This document shows positions 42,730 to 56,400 of a DNA stretch of 64,000 bases, piece by piece (the stretch's first letter is position 1; every line of letters begins with the position of its first letter). The stretch is from Liolophura sinensis (taxonomy: Eukaryota; Mollusca; Polyplacophora; Chitonida; Chitonidae). The notes under the pieces are model-generated. The model had not been told where the DNA came from. It searched no databases and saw nothing but the letters and a program-made list of their open reading frames with translations. The position numbers and the translations under genes were made by a program. Location of the stretch: the NCBI RefSeq assembly GCF_032854445.1, contig NC_088299.1, positions 845,001 to 909,000 on the forward strand. The letters run 5' to 3'.

Positions 42730-45255
42730 GCAGGCATAACAAGGTTCTCAGAACACACATAACAAGGCTTCTCAGAACACACACAACAAGGCTTCTTAGA
42801 ACACACACAACAAGGCTTCTCCAAACACACATAACAGGGCTTCTCAAAATACGCATAACAAGGTTCTCAGAACACACATAACAAGGCTTCTCAGAACACA
42901 CACAACAAGGCTTCTCAGAACACACATAACAGGGCTTCTCAGAACACACATAACAAGGCCTCTCAGAACACACACAACAAGGCTTCTCAGAACACACATA
43001 ACAAGGCTTCTCCAAACACACATAACAGGGCTTCTCAAAACACGCATAACAAGGTTCTCAGGACACACATAACAAGGCTTCTCAGAACACACATAACAAG
43101 GCTTCTCAGAACACACACAACAAGGCTTCTCAGAACACACATCACAAGGCTTCTCCAAACACACATAACAGGGCTTCTCAAAATACGCATAACAAGGTTC
43201 TCAGAACACACATAACAAGGCTTCTCAGAACACACATAACAAGGCTTCTCAGAACACACACAACAAGGCTTCTTAGAACACACACAACAAGGCTTCTCAG
43301 AACACACATAACAGGGCTTCTCAGAACACACATAACAAGGCTTCTCCAAACACACATAATAGGGCTTCTCAAAACACGCATAACAAGGTTCTCAGAACAC
43401 ACATAACAAGGCTTCTCTGAACACAAAACAGTGCTTATCAGAACACACATAACAAGGCTTCTCAGAACACACATAACAAAGCTTCTCAAAACACACATAA
43501 CAGGGCTTCTCAGAACACACATCACAAGGCTTCTCAGAACACGCATAACAAGGGTTCTCAGAACACACATAACAAGGCTTCTCAGAACACACATAACAAG
43601 GCTTCTCAGAACACACGTAACAGGGCTTCTCAGAACACACATAACAGGGCTTCTCAGAACACACATAACAAGGCCTCTCAGAACACACACAACAAGGCTT
43701 CTCAGAACACACATAACAAGGCTTCTCCAAACAGACATAACAGGGCTTCTCAAAACATGCATAACAAGGTTCTCAGAACACACATAACAAGGCTTCTCAG
43801 AACACACATAACAAGGCTTCTCAGAACACACACAACAAGGCTTCTCAGAACACACATCACAAGGCTTCTCCAAACACACATAACAGGGCTTCTCAAAATA
43901 CGCATAACAAGGTTCTCAGAACACACATAACAAGGCTTCTCAGAACACACATAACAAGGCTTCTCAGAACACACACAACAAGGCTTCTTAGAACACACAC
44001 AACAAGGCTTCTCAGAACACACATAACAGGGCTTCTCAGAACACACATAACAAGGCTTCTCCAAACACACATAATAGGGCTTCTCAAAACACGCATAACA
44101 AGGTTCTCAGAACACACATAACAAGGCTTCTCTGAACACAAAACAGTGCTTATCAGAACACACATAACAAGGCTTCTCAGAACACACATAACAAAGCTTC
44201 TCAAAACACACATAACAGGGCTTCTCAGAACACACATCACAAGGCTTCTCAGAACACACATAACAGGGCTTCTCGTAACAAGGCTTCTCGGAACACACAT
44301 AACAAGGCTTCTCAGAACACAACACACGTAACAAGGCTTCTCAGAACACACATAACAAGGCTTCTCAGAACACACATAACAAGGCTTCTCAGAACACACA
44401 TCACAAGGCTTCTCAGAACACACATAACAAGGCTTCTCAGAACACACACATAACGGTTTCTCAGAACACACATAACAGGGCTTCTCAGAACACACATAAC
44501 AGGGCTTCTCAGAACACACATAACAAGGCTTCTCCAAACACACATAATAGGGCTTCTCAAAACACGCATAACAAGGTTCTCAGAACACACATAACAAGGC
44601 TTCTCAGAACACAAAACAGTGCTTATCAGAACACACATAACAAGGCTTCTCAGAACACACATAACAAAGCTTCTCAAAACACACATAACAGGGCTTCTCA
44701 GAACACACATCACAAGGCTTCTCAGAACACACATAACAGGGCTTCTCGTAACAAGGCTTCTCGGAACACACATAACAAGGCTTCTCAGAACACAACACAC
44801 GTAACAAGGCTTCTCAGAACACACATAACAAGGCTTCTCAGAACACACATAACAAGGCTTCTCAGAACACACATCACAAGGCTTCTCAGAACACACATAA
44901 CAAGGCTTCTCAGAACACACACATAACAGTTTCTCAGAACACACGTAACAGGGCTTCTCAGAACACACATAACAGGGCTTCTCAGAACACACATAACAAG
45001 GCTTCTCAGAACACACATAACAAGGCTTCTCAGAACACACATAACAGGGCTTCTCAGAACACACATAACAGGGCTTCTCAGAACACACATAACAAGGCTT
45101 CTCAGAACACACATAACAGGGCTTCTCAGAACACATATAACAGGGCTTCTCAGTACACACATAACAAGGCTTCTCAGAACACACATAACAGGGCTTCTCA
45201 CAACACACATAACAGGGCTTCTCACAACACACATAACAGGGCTTCCCAACACACA
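42730..45255. repeat. 2.5 kb array of a 24-bp unit with higher-order repeats
   Basis: Roughly one hundred copies of ACAAGGCTTCTCAGAACACA plus CATA, with variants (AGGG, CACA, CACG, TCCAAAC). The period is a multiple of three, so several frames on both strands stay open for up to 314 codons, reading CYVCSEKP, MCVLRSLV or THITRLLR repeats. A higher-order period of 715 bp is visible (AAATACGCAT at 43181 and 43896; ACACAAAACA at 43421 and 44136), then one of 473 bp (44136 to 44609). No promoter, ATG context or unique ends suggest a gene. Confidence 0.95.
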
Positions 45256-45617
45256 CATTGTCACGGCTACAATGAGTACTTCAGCGTAGCAGTACGTTGG
45301 GAGTTTCGTTCTTGATTCCACCCCCCAAAAATATTAACACTAAACTTTCATGCGGTGCCACGACGTATCACCACGTCGACCTAACATGGTCACAATTTTT
45401 TTAGCTGTTGCTTCTGGAATTGATATAACAGCATTTTGTCATCTGGGTGGATAGTAACCCTGGGCAAAATGTTTTCAGTTCTATCCCAACGAGACAAGAT
45501 TCAAAAAAAGACAAAAGTTTTAACTAGGTGCAAAGTATAAACAGTGGAGAAATTTACAGTGCATCCACAACCTATATGTGTGGTAATATTTCACTTTTTT
45601 CTAATCAGTGCTCCATC

Positions 45618-45836
45618 AGAAATATCCAGGAGCCTCTCACCATTTCAGTTGCTGTGAGTTCAAGTCTAACTCATGCTGGCTTCTTCACCAGCAATATGTG
45701 GGCAGGTCTGCTAGTAATCTGTGAGGGCTGTGGGTTTCCCCAGGGCTCTACCTGATTTCTTCTCACCATAATGCTGGCCATCGTCGTCGTATAAGTGAAA
45801 TACAAAACACCAATCAAATAAATAAATAAATAAAAG
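45618..45836 (+). mobile_element. SINE, diverged
   Basis: GTGAGTTCAAGTCTAACTCATGCTGGC, GTGGGTTTCCCC, CACCATAATGCTGGCC and an AAATAAATAAATAAAT tail; part of the GAAATATTCTTGAGTACGG segment is deleted. Confidence 0.85.
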
Positions 45837-47185
45837 AAATGGAGGTGTTCTGCAAGACAGGGGTTATCACAACTATATCTTGTATCCATGGACCCGTTAC
45901 TATACAGACAGCATTGATCATAGATCATTGAAACATAGTGCTTACTGGTCTAATCCCAGAGCCCCATCATAGTTAGCCAGGGTTACACGGAAAGATTTAT
46001 AACACACTGACCAAATTCTCTCTTCTCTACCTCCCAGATGTGTTTACAGCCACAGTATGAGGAGCCAGAACAAAGATTCTCCTTTCACCTTGGTACTATG
46101 GTTACAGAGTATAGTAAATGTAGTACAAGGTCTATGGATGGGGGGATAACCAGAACTTGACCTTCTGTAACCAGAACACAGACATTCCACAGGTGTGCTA
46201 CAAACTAATCACTGGAATGCTGGTGGCATACCACTGGAGACCACAGGGAACTTCATCAGCTTGGCTCAGACTGTTCACAAAGGGAACATATCTAACAGTG
46301 GCTAGCAGAATTTATATGCATCAATGAGCCAAAAGACTTCCAACATTTAACAAATGAAAGATTCAGTGTTAACAAGGAAAGATAAGAAATACTGATCTGA
46401 TGATATCTTTCCCTGATAAAGCATAATGTCCTGGAGCTTGCATGCACAAAATCCTCTGTCTTTATACATGAAAACAGGCACCTTTTGTCCAAAATAATGC
46501 AATTTCTGGCTTGCCCAGGTTACTTTAAAGAACATAAAATCTCCCCAATGGACAAGATGAAAATTGGATTGGACATTTGATACAATTTGAAAGAGGCTAT
46601 AAATGAAGATCTTGTTAGCTGTGTTACTGGCTACCATGGGAAATCCAGCCTTGCAGACTTACAACACTAAGACTTTATACACATGGTATAACATTACCCT
46701 TGTGTCTAAACCAGTCAAACCCGACCACAACCCTACTATAGAAGGCATTTTATTTTGCACAGGCACATGAAAGCATAGGTTTTTATTGATGAGTAGGCTG
46801 GTTGCTAGGAGGAATTACTTCTTGCCAGTGAAGCACGATTTCACTTCAGTGCGAAGAGAAACTAACATCATACAGCACATCAGAGGTATCAGGAAATTCT
46901 GCATCATGATTTACTTCATTTATATGCATGTGCATGTCAGGTTTGTAGATAGATGGATTGTAGCAGAATGAAACTTGATATTAAACAGTTAATTACCATG
47001 GTTACAGGGGGCTACATGTAAACAAGCATGTGTTTTTTTAGAGACTTTAGCCTTTTGCAAGATACAGCCAATCAACATACTTGGCATTAAAACTAAAAAC
47101 AAAATAAGTCAGCAAAACTTACATGTGTTCGTCTGTGCATCCATCATAAACAAAATTACATGCAGCTTAAATTCGTTTTTACAGA

Positions 47186-47378
47186 TTTAATCATTTATTT
47201 ATTTGATTGGTATTTTACACAGTACTAAGAACATTTCATTTATACAACAGCGGGCAGCATTATGGTGAGAGTAAACTGGGCAGAGCATGGGGGAAAACCC
47301 ACGACCATCTGCATGCAGACCTTTCCACATATGACCAGAGTGGATCGAATGCAGCGTGAGCTGGACTTTATTTCAGAA
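47186..47378 (-). mobile_element. SINE, diverged
   Basis: Minus-strand copy: TTTATTTATTTGATTGGTATTTTAC, GGCAGCATTATGGTGAGAG, CCCACGACCATCTGCATG, GTGAGCTGGACTT. Confidence 0.85.
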
Positions 47379-47978
47379 TTAGAGCTCGTAACAGAACACA
47401 GAGGTGTATACGGACAGAAAGAAAAACATCCCAAGTGAGTTGTGAAAAGTGAAAAAAGTAGACTCTGACAGTACATGTACAATGTCTGAGTTTTGCATTA
47501 ACACAAGTTGCATGCTGATATGACGAAAAGCTGAACGGAGTAAAAACATAGGCAGAATAATCAGACTATGATAGCGTATATTACACATGTACAGCTGTAT
47601 AAGACATCTATGAAAAAAGTCTGGAGTTTCTCTGTAAAACTGTTCTGCATATAATACATCTCAAATATGTGAGGATGGAAGGACTGCTGTACACATTTTG
47701 ACACTTAGAGATAACCCTACAATATCTCTCTGGGCTGTAAAAGGTCTCAATGTAGTAAACATAGTCTGTTCTGCATGTAACATGTGCGTAATATGTTAAA
47801 GATACAAAGTGGTTTCGACGATGTACCTAACCTCTGATAGGTCTTCTATAGAAACAGTCCCATCAATCAATTGCTCACAAAGTGTAATCAATCAATGACA
47901 TAATGTACATTTTACAGTACCAGTAAATCCAAGAAGTCAAAGTGTTTATGATTCTCTTTTAAGGCACTAATATTTAAT

Positions 47979-48046
47979 TTATTTTGTATTTATTTGATGT
48001 TTTCTGCCGTATTTCACTTACATCGGGCAGCCAAGAATTATGGCAG
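47979..48046 (-). mobile_element. SINE 3' fragment
   Basis: TATTTATTTGATGTTTTCTGCCGTATTTCACTTACATCGGGCAGCCAAGAATTATGGCAGGAG, a diverged remnant of the same family. Confidence 0.65.
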
Positions 48047-48241
48047 GAGAACACTAATATTTCTATGCAAATCTGTGAAATACCAAGTCATATGTGTTGC
48101 TGCGGCTGGCTTGACAAGTTTGAGCTGAGAAAAATGACACTGGAAAGGAAAGTAATGACAAAATAATTCTTGATTAACAGCAAGCTACATGAAGAACCTG
48201 TGTTCATTGTCTATATCATTGATATATAGTGATTATTGGGA

Positions 48242-48420
48242 ATAAATGGCTGGCTGTGTAACAGTGTGGTGCACTGGTTGTATGACAGTGTGACACACTG
48301 GCTGTGTGACAGTGTTGAATACTTGCTGTGTGACGGTGCTGAATACTGGCTGTGTGACGTTGCTGAATACTGGGCTGTGTGACAGTGCTGAATACTGGCT
48401 GTGTGACAGTGTGGTATACA
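48242..48420. repeat. Minisatellite, 24-bp unit
   Basis: About seven copies of CTGGCTGTGTGACAGTGCTG plus AATA. Different in sequence from the array at 42730-45255 although of the same period. Confidence 0.9.
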
Positions 48421-48429
48421 AACTCTCTG

Positions 48430-51400
48430 AGTGTGGTACACTGGAACCTTGAAAAATAGCTAGCGGTCAATGAAAAGCAATAGCGCCCGTGCACATGTGG
48501 AAAAAGTTTGATGTAAATTGTTTAGTGGATCCAAGAGATATTGTGTTTATGAGCCTGTGACAAACTATATCTTTGATGACACACAAGGCCTTGAAACTTG
48601 GTCAAAAATTGACCAAGGTCACAGGGAAGAAAAACACTTCTTCCCAATGTCTTTTGGTATAAGTTTGGTAAACCTTTCTACAATTTTTTGAGTGTTTTAT
48701 TACAGGAAAATGAATGTATGCATTGACAGACCAACCCCTAATGCATTTACACCTCGGCAAAACTTTACCAGTAACCTGTCAAAGAAGACAACCCAGTGAG
48801 GAAGGTTAAGTAAACAGCACTGTGAGATAGCTATAGGATCAATGTGCAGCTGGTTCCCAGCATTCCCTCCATTAACACTTACATACATGACACATTATTC
48901 TACAATGAGTGTGGATTTACATGTACTTGTACAACTAAACCTAAATTATTCAGAATATGAATTTAGAACAGCTGACACAGAACTCAGCGAGACCTTTAAA
49001 TCTGCATTTAATCAGCACATCATATTCTGATGTCATATGTGCTGATGGTTTCGAAAAAAACCCCCCCAAAAACGTGGAATGTTACAAATAACTAGGCATC
49101 CCCCAAAAAGCTGTGCCAGACCAATAGAAATCGTGAAAGTATACATCATAAACATGACAGCCTGTTGCAGAGAAAACATGTGAAGAGTTGGGGGAAATGA
49201 GGTGGTGTGTTAATACAAATATATCCAACCAGACAGGTGTGAGAAGGACAGTTTAACCAGGCATTCTCTACAATCTCCGTCAGGACATTAAGGTTTCTCA
49301 TCTCACTGCTACTATGGAAGAAGAAATCAATCTTCTCGGCGATGATTTTGACTTCTCCGCTTTTGGTAAGACTTTTCATTTCTTACTTTTCTTGAATTAT
49401 TACAATGTGGAATAAATGTAAAATTGTTTCTTTGGAATAATCAGTAAAAAATCTTTAATTTCATTTCTGTTTTTTTCTATTTATTAACATTTTTTTATTA
49501 ATGGTCAATCACGGTCAATCACAGTCAATGTAATTGAAGTCAATTATTTTTTCTATCTGAATCACTCAAAACCATAAAAATATCATTGTATATGCCCTAA
49601 AAAATCTGCCCGCATTTGCATTTTAGAGGCATATGAAGGTCACAAAACACTATTTGTGGTGTTGAAAACAGGGTTTTCCAAGTAGGATATTATAGTCTTT
49701 ACAAACAACCCTCAAAACATGTTTCTAAGATCAATAAAACCCCCAAATTTCAGAAAAATGAGACATTTTGCTATGGATTCAGAAATCTATATAATATATT
49801 GCCATACAAAAATAAACACCCATATAATGTGTAATCAAAATACTTTACAATGAGATCAAAGGAATTCAAAATAATACCAGATGGTAAAAAATGAAATGGC
49901 AATCATGAACAGCCCAGGCAAGTCTAATTAAATCTTGTGATGCATGCAATGAGTGGCTATGGCACTGCACAGTGCTACGGGTACAGCATCCTTTCCAGTA
50001 GCATACAACCTTGTCACCAATTGTAACGCTGTGCCATCTATTAGCTGAAGATGAGAAAACAAACTCACCAGCATGTTGTGAGCCTGGGCAATCCAAAACA
50101 CCAAAATATCCATGGTGAGTGCACTGCGTTTGCTTATTTCTTATTATGTATGTTTGAACTTTGAACCTGATAGTTTCATGGATTGTGCTAATACATGGAA
50201 TACAACATGTCATTCCTGAACAGCAATTACCAGTGAAAGCTCAGCATTATCGATATTATGTAATGAAATGCCAACACCTAATTATCCTCAGCTAATAAGC
50301 ACAGTGACAGATAAAAGCTTTGTTCCAGAAATTATTTAACGCCATCAGTTATCAATCTGGATTACTACACTAAACTACAATGTATTTGCACGATACACTA
50401 CCAATCCAACTACAAGTACTGTCAAATACTGGGCTAGCTGGCTTTATCTACATGTACAAGCAGAAATGAGCACACAACCCATGTTGTAGCCCAACTACAT
50501 GTAAGCCTTTATTCCTCCTATATAGATCTTAGCCTAGCTACGAGTTACAGAGGAGAAAATACCACTGCTCAGAAAGTGTTAACCACCAGCCGCGTAACAT
50601 GGTGATGTTAAAATTATCCTACACCATTAGCAAGTTTTCACCCCCAATGCTGAGTATTGAGGGCTGGCCAGACATTACATGTAGCCAGAAATGCCCTGGG
50701 ATGTACACGGATGTCCCTAGGTAATCAAACTAAAACAATAAGTGGATAAATACAGCTATCCAGATGTAAGGGAACATGATCATAGCCAAACACAGATGAT
50801 CTTGATGATGAACATGAACTGTGAGTGGCAGAAACAGATTGCAATGTGTCAATGTATAATGTGGTGAAAAATTTCTTTTTTCTTTTTTTTTTTTTACATA
50901 AGGCCGTGATAATTTTACCTTTTGCTTTACAGACAGATTTTTTCCATAACACTGAAAGAGTGGAATTAATAAAAACAAACATCATATAAATTATACTGTT
51001 TTTTTCTCAAACGAACCAACCTTGTTACTTGAATGCTTTCACTTTAGATTACACTGTACCTGTCAGTTGAACACCAAGACAAATCTGAATTTAACAAATT
51101 TATACCCCAAGTCAGACAGAACACATGTTACCATTGGCATCCATTATCAGCGGACAAACTAGAAAATACTCTGATTTTACCGCTCTAATCTCCAATGGAT
51201 ACTTCGTTCCATCATGTTTCTAACAGCTCTTATATCTTTCGTAAACTGTTCTCCATCCGTTTATATGAGATCTGATATTAATACAAGCGCCTTCCGTTGA
51301 TGATTGACCACTTGCCATTCTGACAGCCACGTTTAACTTTAAAGTACTTATCTAGCTCAATGCGCAAGCTCAAGGGAGACTACTTTTAATATGCTTATGA

Positions 51401-53130
51401 ATTTATTTAGCTTACTGGTGTTTAAACTCTAGATATACTGTACTGAAGAATTCTAATACACATGTATATGACTGGAGACAGGTTTATGAGTGGAGGAAAT
51501 TATGGTGTATGGATCAAATCTCAGCCCCATCTTGACTACACACTCTGCTGCTGGTACAACCTTCATTAAAAAGAAGTACAACATGGCCAATGAAAACGTC
51601 CTCTTTCATGGAATCAGCAAGGCTTTTTGAAATGAAAAATATTCAAGCACTGTTTTACTATTATAAAAGTATATATATTAAGTACTATTATAAAAACATA
51701 TTTTATTGTTATCTCGACTTTTTAAAAAGTTTTTAGGCATGTAAAACACAACATAAAATTGGTGTGGCCATTAATAATGTTCTTCATATTGTCCATTTCG
51801 TGTGTTGGTCATATGCTGAAACTCCCTGTATTAGTTCAACAGCGGTGTCCGTTGAAAGCCAAAGGTTTCTCTGTCTGGATCATCAGCTGTATGCGATGCA
51901 GATTTAACTTGTATGTCAGACCTGGTAAGGAGATTAGAGTTAAGTAATCTCTTCTGTTGATGGCACCACAGAAGCACTAGGAAATGCGAGCCTGTCTCAG
52001 AGTTCACTTGAAACATCTTGTTTCTCTCATACTGAAATGCGCCTGGCTCATTCAGGGATTTGACAAACACACCGTAACTGTTTGGTGCTGGATTTGCTGA
52101 CAATCCTCTAAATTGCAGGACACAGGATTTGGATTACCCACTTGATAAACTTGCAGGCATATGGCTGTCTCCGTCTACTTGGATGTGAACATAAAGCTAG
52201 TTCCCTTAGATAGGCGATACAGGGAGGATTCAGCTAACTTTGGATGTATGTTTAGTGCTACGTATAGACGTACCTTACCTTCCTATGTCACGGCAGGGTT
52301 TATTACAACTCAAAACACGGACAATACAACCTGTAGGATTTTCAGCTACAAAGGCAAACTGTAGCAGATGTCTGGCTCTGTGATACAAATATACTGTTAT
52401 AAAGTTCACAGCTGTATTGTGACAAAGAAAACCCATATTAATCCTTGTTGAACAATGTGTCCCATGAGGACCGTGCAGAGCTGGCTGAACGCAAGGCTGT
52501 AGTCCTTAAGCTGGGATGTCATCTAATGGGGATTAAGATCATACTGCCTCAAGTGACCACAGGACACAGGTAAGTTTCATCTCCTTGTCCACTCAGCACC
52601 ATGACAGCAGGTGACAGATAGAAGCTCATTATACAGGGACACAAGCCAGTGACACAGCTGGCAACCCAATCCACCAAATCAGTAGCCATCTATATTAAAC
52701 GCTGGCAGTTCACAACCAAAATAGACTGCCTTTGCTGCTAGATCAATCACACAAGGAGTCAATACCTTCATTAGTAATGGGGGACATTTCTCTCTGCACC
52801 ACATCCAAAAAAAAAAAGGACTTGCAAATCAAATAATATTACCTATTTTCAGTGCATACCCTCAGGTTTTCTGCTGCACATGTATATATATATATATAAC
52901 CTTGTAACCAACAAACTTGGCAAACTCATGTACAAACTAATTATTATTAAAGATTGCAACTTGTGTTCAAGGTTCGCATACTTTCAACATTTCAAGTTTT
53001 CAAGACTTTTCACACTCCAAACTTCACATTTTCCAGGCAATTTAGTTTCTACACTTACACAAGCTAAAGGCAATGTATACTGACCTCCATTAGCTAAACA
53101 TTCCGGGTTTCAATTAAGCACAGCAGTGTA
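48430..53130. other. No confirmed gene; AT-rich, two weak exon candidates
   Basis: Mostly AT-rich DNA with homopolymers. Degenerate SINE-like sequence lies around 51398-51505. Two short plus-strand open segments end in good donor sites (49314-49365 and about 52440-52569), but I could not link them to other exons or to a family. Confidence 0.3.
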
Positions 53131-53134
53131 TTCA

Positions 53135-53400
53135 GCGACCTCCGTGGCTCAGTCGGTTAGCGCTCTAGCACAGCGTAATGACCCAGAAACCTCTCACCAA
53201 TCAGTCGCTGTGAGTTCAAGTCCAGCTCATACTGGCTTTCTCTCTGGCCGTAAGTGGGAAGATCTGTCAGCAACCTGTGGATGGTCGTGGGTTTCCGCCG
53301 GGCCCTGCCCGGTTTCCTCCCACCATAATGCTGGCTGCTGTCGTATGAGTGAAATATTCTTGAGTATGGCGTAAAATTCAAATAAATAAATAAATAAATC
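53135..53400 (+). mobile_element. SINE, full length
   Basis: The best-preserved copy. Box A TGGCTCAGTCGGTTAGCG, box B GTGAGTTCAAGTCCAGC, body GGATGGTCGTGGGTTTCC, CACCATAATGCTGGC, GTGAAATATTCTTGAG, tail CAAATAAATAAATAAATAAAT. About 265 bp. Serves as the reference for the other fragments. Confidence 0.93.
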
Positions 53401-56400
53401 AAAGATGTTGCAAAAAACAAAATTTCCCCAAATGAATATCAGCATACCACTGTAGATCATCAGGTTGACACAGTAATCAAACTTCAGGTTTTCCAGCAAC
53501 AACAAACCCTGTCCCCACCAATTTTCCAGGTCTTTCAAGGCTTGACAAACTTATACTGAAACATTCCAAGGTTTTCAAGGGCCTGTACGAACCTAGTCTG
53601 CTACACTGATGCCTCCAAACACCAAAAATGTTTAGAAGGTAAACACCTGAGAGCGCTTGTGAAACAGCACAAAACAAAGTGCATCAAGTCTGAAAGAGAG
53701 CTGATATCAAAATGTTTACGATGTAAACCTGCTCTCAACTTCTTGTTTCTAGGCTTTGTTAACCCTCTCAGCTAACACACTGACATAATATAACTCTCGC
53801 TTGTGAAGGCTCAGTGTCGTTTTCATGCCACATTTCCCGTGGTATCTCAGTTTTGTAGAGATGTGGCGAAGTAGTAACTGATGGATCCACTCAATTTGGT
53901 TCTGCAATTTTAAAGACATATATAATGTTCGCAATTAAGCTTAATTGGAATTCAGACCTGAGAACATGGGTTAAAGTTTAATTGGCTTAAGAATTTTGTC
54001 TGAAAACATTAATTTCTCTTTCCTGCTGAGGACCGGGATAAATAAATTTACAAAATTTTATACAGTACACAAAGACAGCTCTCAAGACTTTTCAGTGAGA
54101 AAATGTAATGTAACAATTACGCTTGTTTCCACAAGCTTCCAAAGGTTACACTGGTAAAGTATCATGTCAATGACACCAGATAGGACACCCCACCCCACCC
54201 AGTCACAATATTCTGACACAGGACTAACCAGCGCAGTTTCCATGCTTTAACTTCTCAGTGCTGAATACCAAGCAAGGCAGCAACCAGTAAAACCTGACCC
54301 AGTTTTGATCCACCAAAGTGGTACAGCTGCTCAACAAAACAATGAACAAATCAAGACTTGTGAGACACATGTATCCACGTTTACCGTGTCAGTTTCACTG
54401 TGAAATTAGTGGATTCTCACACCACTGACGTGACCTGGATTAAAAACAGACAGTAACTTATGGGGGAGGATAAAATGATTCTGATAATGATCAGGATAAA
54501 AGTTCACAAGTTTTTTTCCATAGTCCGTAAATTGACAATTTATTGTTCTGATCAGTCAGTTTTTATGCTAGGTTTGCACATAAACTTCTCTAATCAGCCA
54601 TAAGAAGGACCCATATGTAAACTCGCAGCCTGAGAAGAAATAAATTAAATTTGATGAGCTTAAGACACTTTTGTGGTTACATGGAATATCTCTCTCATCC
54701 ATAATTACTTACAATCAAGCAGTGAAGGTTTGTGATGATAAAAACTACCAAGACTTGAGTGATATTCCACGTAAACAATGACGTAAGTAGTTAACTTTTA
54801 TTTTAAAAAAATGTTTTTTTTTATTTGCCTTAATTTGTCACAATCAGATTAGTTCATGAATCAGGCATCCGATGAGGTCAAAATGTGGAGACGGCTCATG
54901 TGTCTATCAGCTGGGTTCATGTGCCTATCAGCTGGCTAACTCATGTGTACATGCAGTCACTCTGATGTAGAAGGCACCCAATCAACACTGATGACACTAA
55001 GCCTTTACCTGCCCCCACCCCTTTCCCATGCAGTAACAATCAACTAACTAAATCTGATCAATCAGTCAATAGTAAACACTGAAACTGGCTACTGGCCATA
55101 TATGGGTATTCTCGAATGTAAAATGTACCCTAGCTAGCGGTTAATATGCATGTATATCTCCAGGACGGTTTTTTGCCATAGTTATTGCTTGCACTTCCAT
55201 GGTGATATAATATCCATTTTTTCTGTTTAGATTTTTTTTTTCATCATTGCTTCATTTAGCCTGTTACATTGTAGTTTTGAAGGCCAACTGCGAAAAAAGT
55301 TTTAACTTATTAAGCATGTGAGTCCAAGAGTAGACATGGACAAGTGAATGAAAGTAAAGACAGAACCTTTAAAGTTTGACGACTTACTACAATGCAGATT
55401 GTAGAAGATCACTATCATTATCAGACATACAAATATAGACATCAAATTTCCAGATTTCTTTCTATAACTCGTTGGCTAATTCAGGACTGTGGGAAATTTA
55501 TCACCCTTATAATTAATATATTATCATGTAACTTTGACGCAGAAATCCCCTCTCAAAATGTAGCTAAACACATTTCCTGTGTGCATGAGAAAGCTGACAG
55601 ATTTCAAAGTACATTAGTACCACTTTATGGAGTGCAACCAAACTGGTCCCACGATTTCCAGACCTATCAAACATGTAATAACAAGTCTGAGAGGACACAA
55701 GGTTTGGCCATGATCCAGCTCCCTGGAATTAGCGTCAGCATGGATATACAACTCAATCATCATCGCCAGATCTGCTCACTTTGGTACCTTCCTTAAGTAT
55801 GTGATGGAATAGTTTATATGCAGGTTGTACATGTAATAATTCACTGTTTTCCAACCCCTATAAACCCTTCACACTTCAGAGAGTCAGAAGACTTGGGTCT
55901 GATCCAGCTGGGACTCCCAAAGCTCAACCAAATTGCTGAACCTTAACAGTTTTATGTTCAACAATCATATAGCTGACGAATGTACTTCATCATATTTTCA
56001 TACCAGTTTGGGTCATATAAATTTATTCAAATATATCCAAATTTGAACCACTTGGACCACAAACTGGGCATTACAATGTATATCAAGGTTTTAAGTTTTA
56101 ACTTAAAGTATACATGAAACACTATTATATTTCTTAATACAGAGTATATAATGTGACTTTCTCAACTTTTGTCTTGGGACTAAAAAGTCATATAGTAGCC
56201 TGCTATGGTGGTGACATCAATCATTTCATTTCTCAATATTTCTGACCATAATAATGGAAAATATGCACAAAAAGTAGAGGTGCTAAAATATTGTTCAAAA
56301 ATATAAAAATTTTATTATAATTTATTCAGCATACCTTTTTTATTTTCCTTACAACCATTCTCTTCTTATTATTCGTGTAAGTTAAAAACTGCTTTGTAGA

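Noticed and set aside
42680-45321. Long open frames of up to 314 codons with CYVCSEKP or MCVLRSLV repeats
   Set aside because: The 24-bp period keeps several frames on both strands open at once; no unique ends, start context or splice sites. Annotated as a satellite array, not genes.
53135-53220. Possible tRNA gene at the head of the SINE
   Set aside because: Box A and box B are present but the stems do not close as a tRNA and the sequence continues into the SINE body with its tail.
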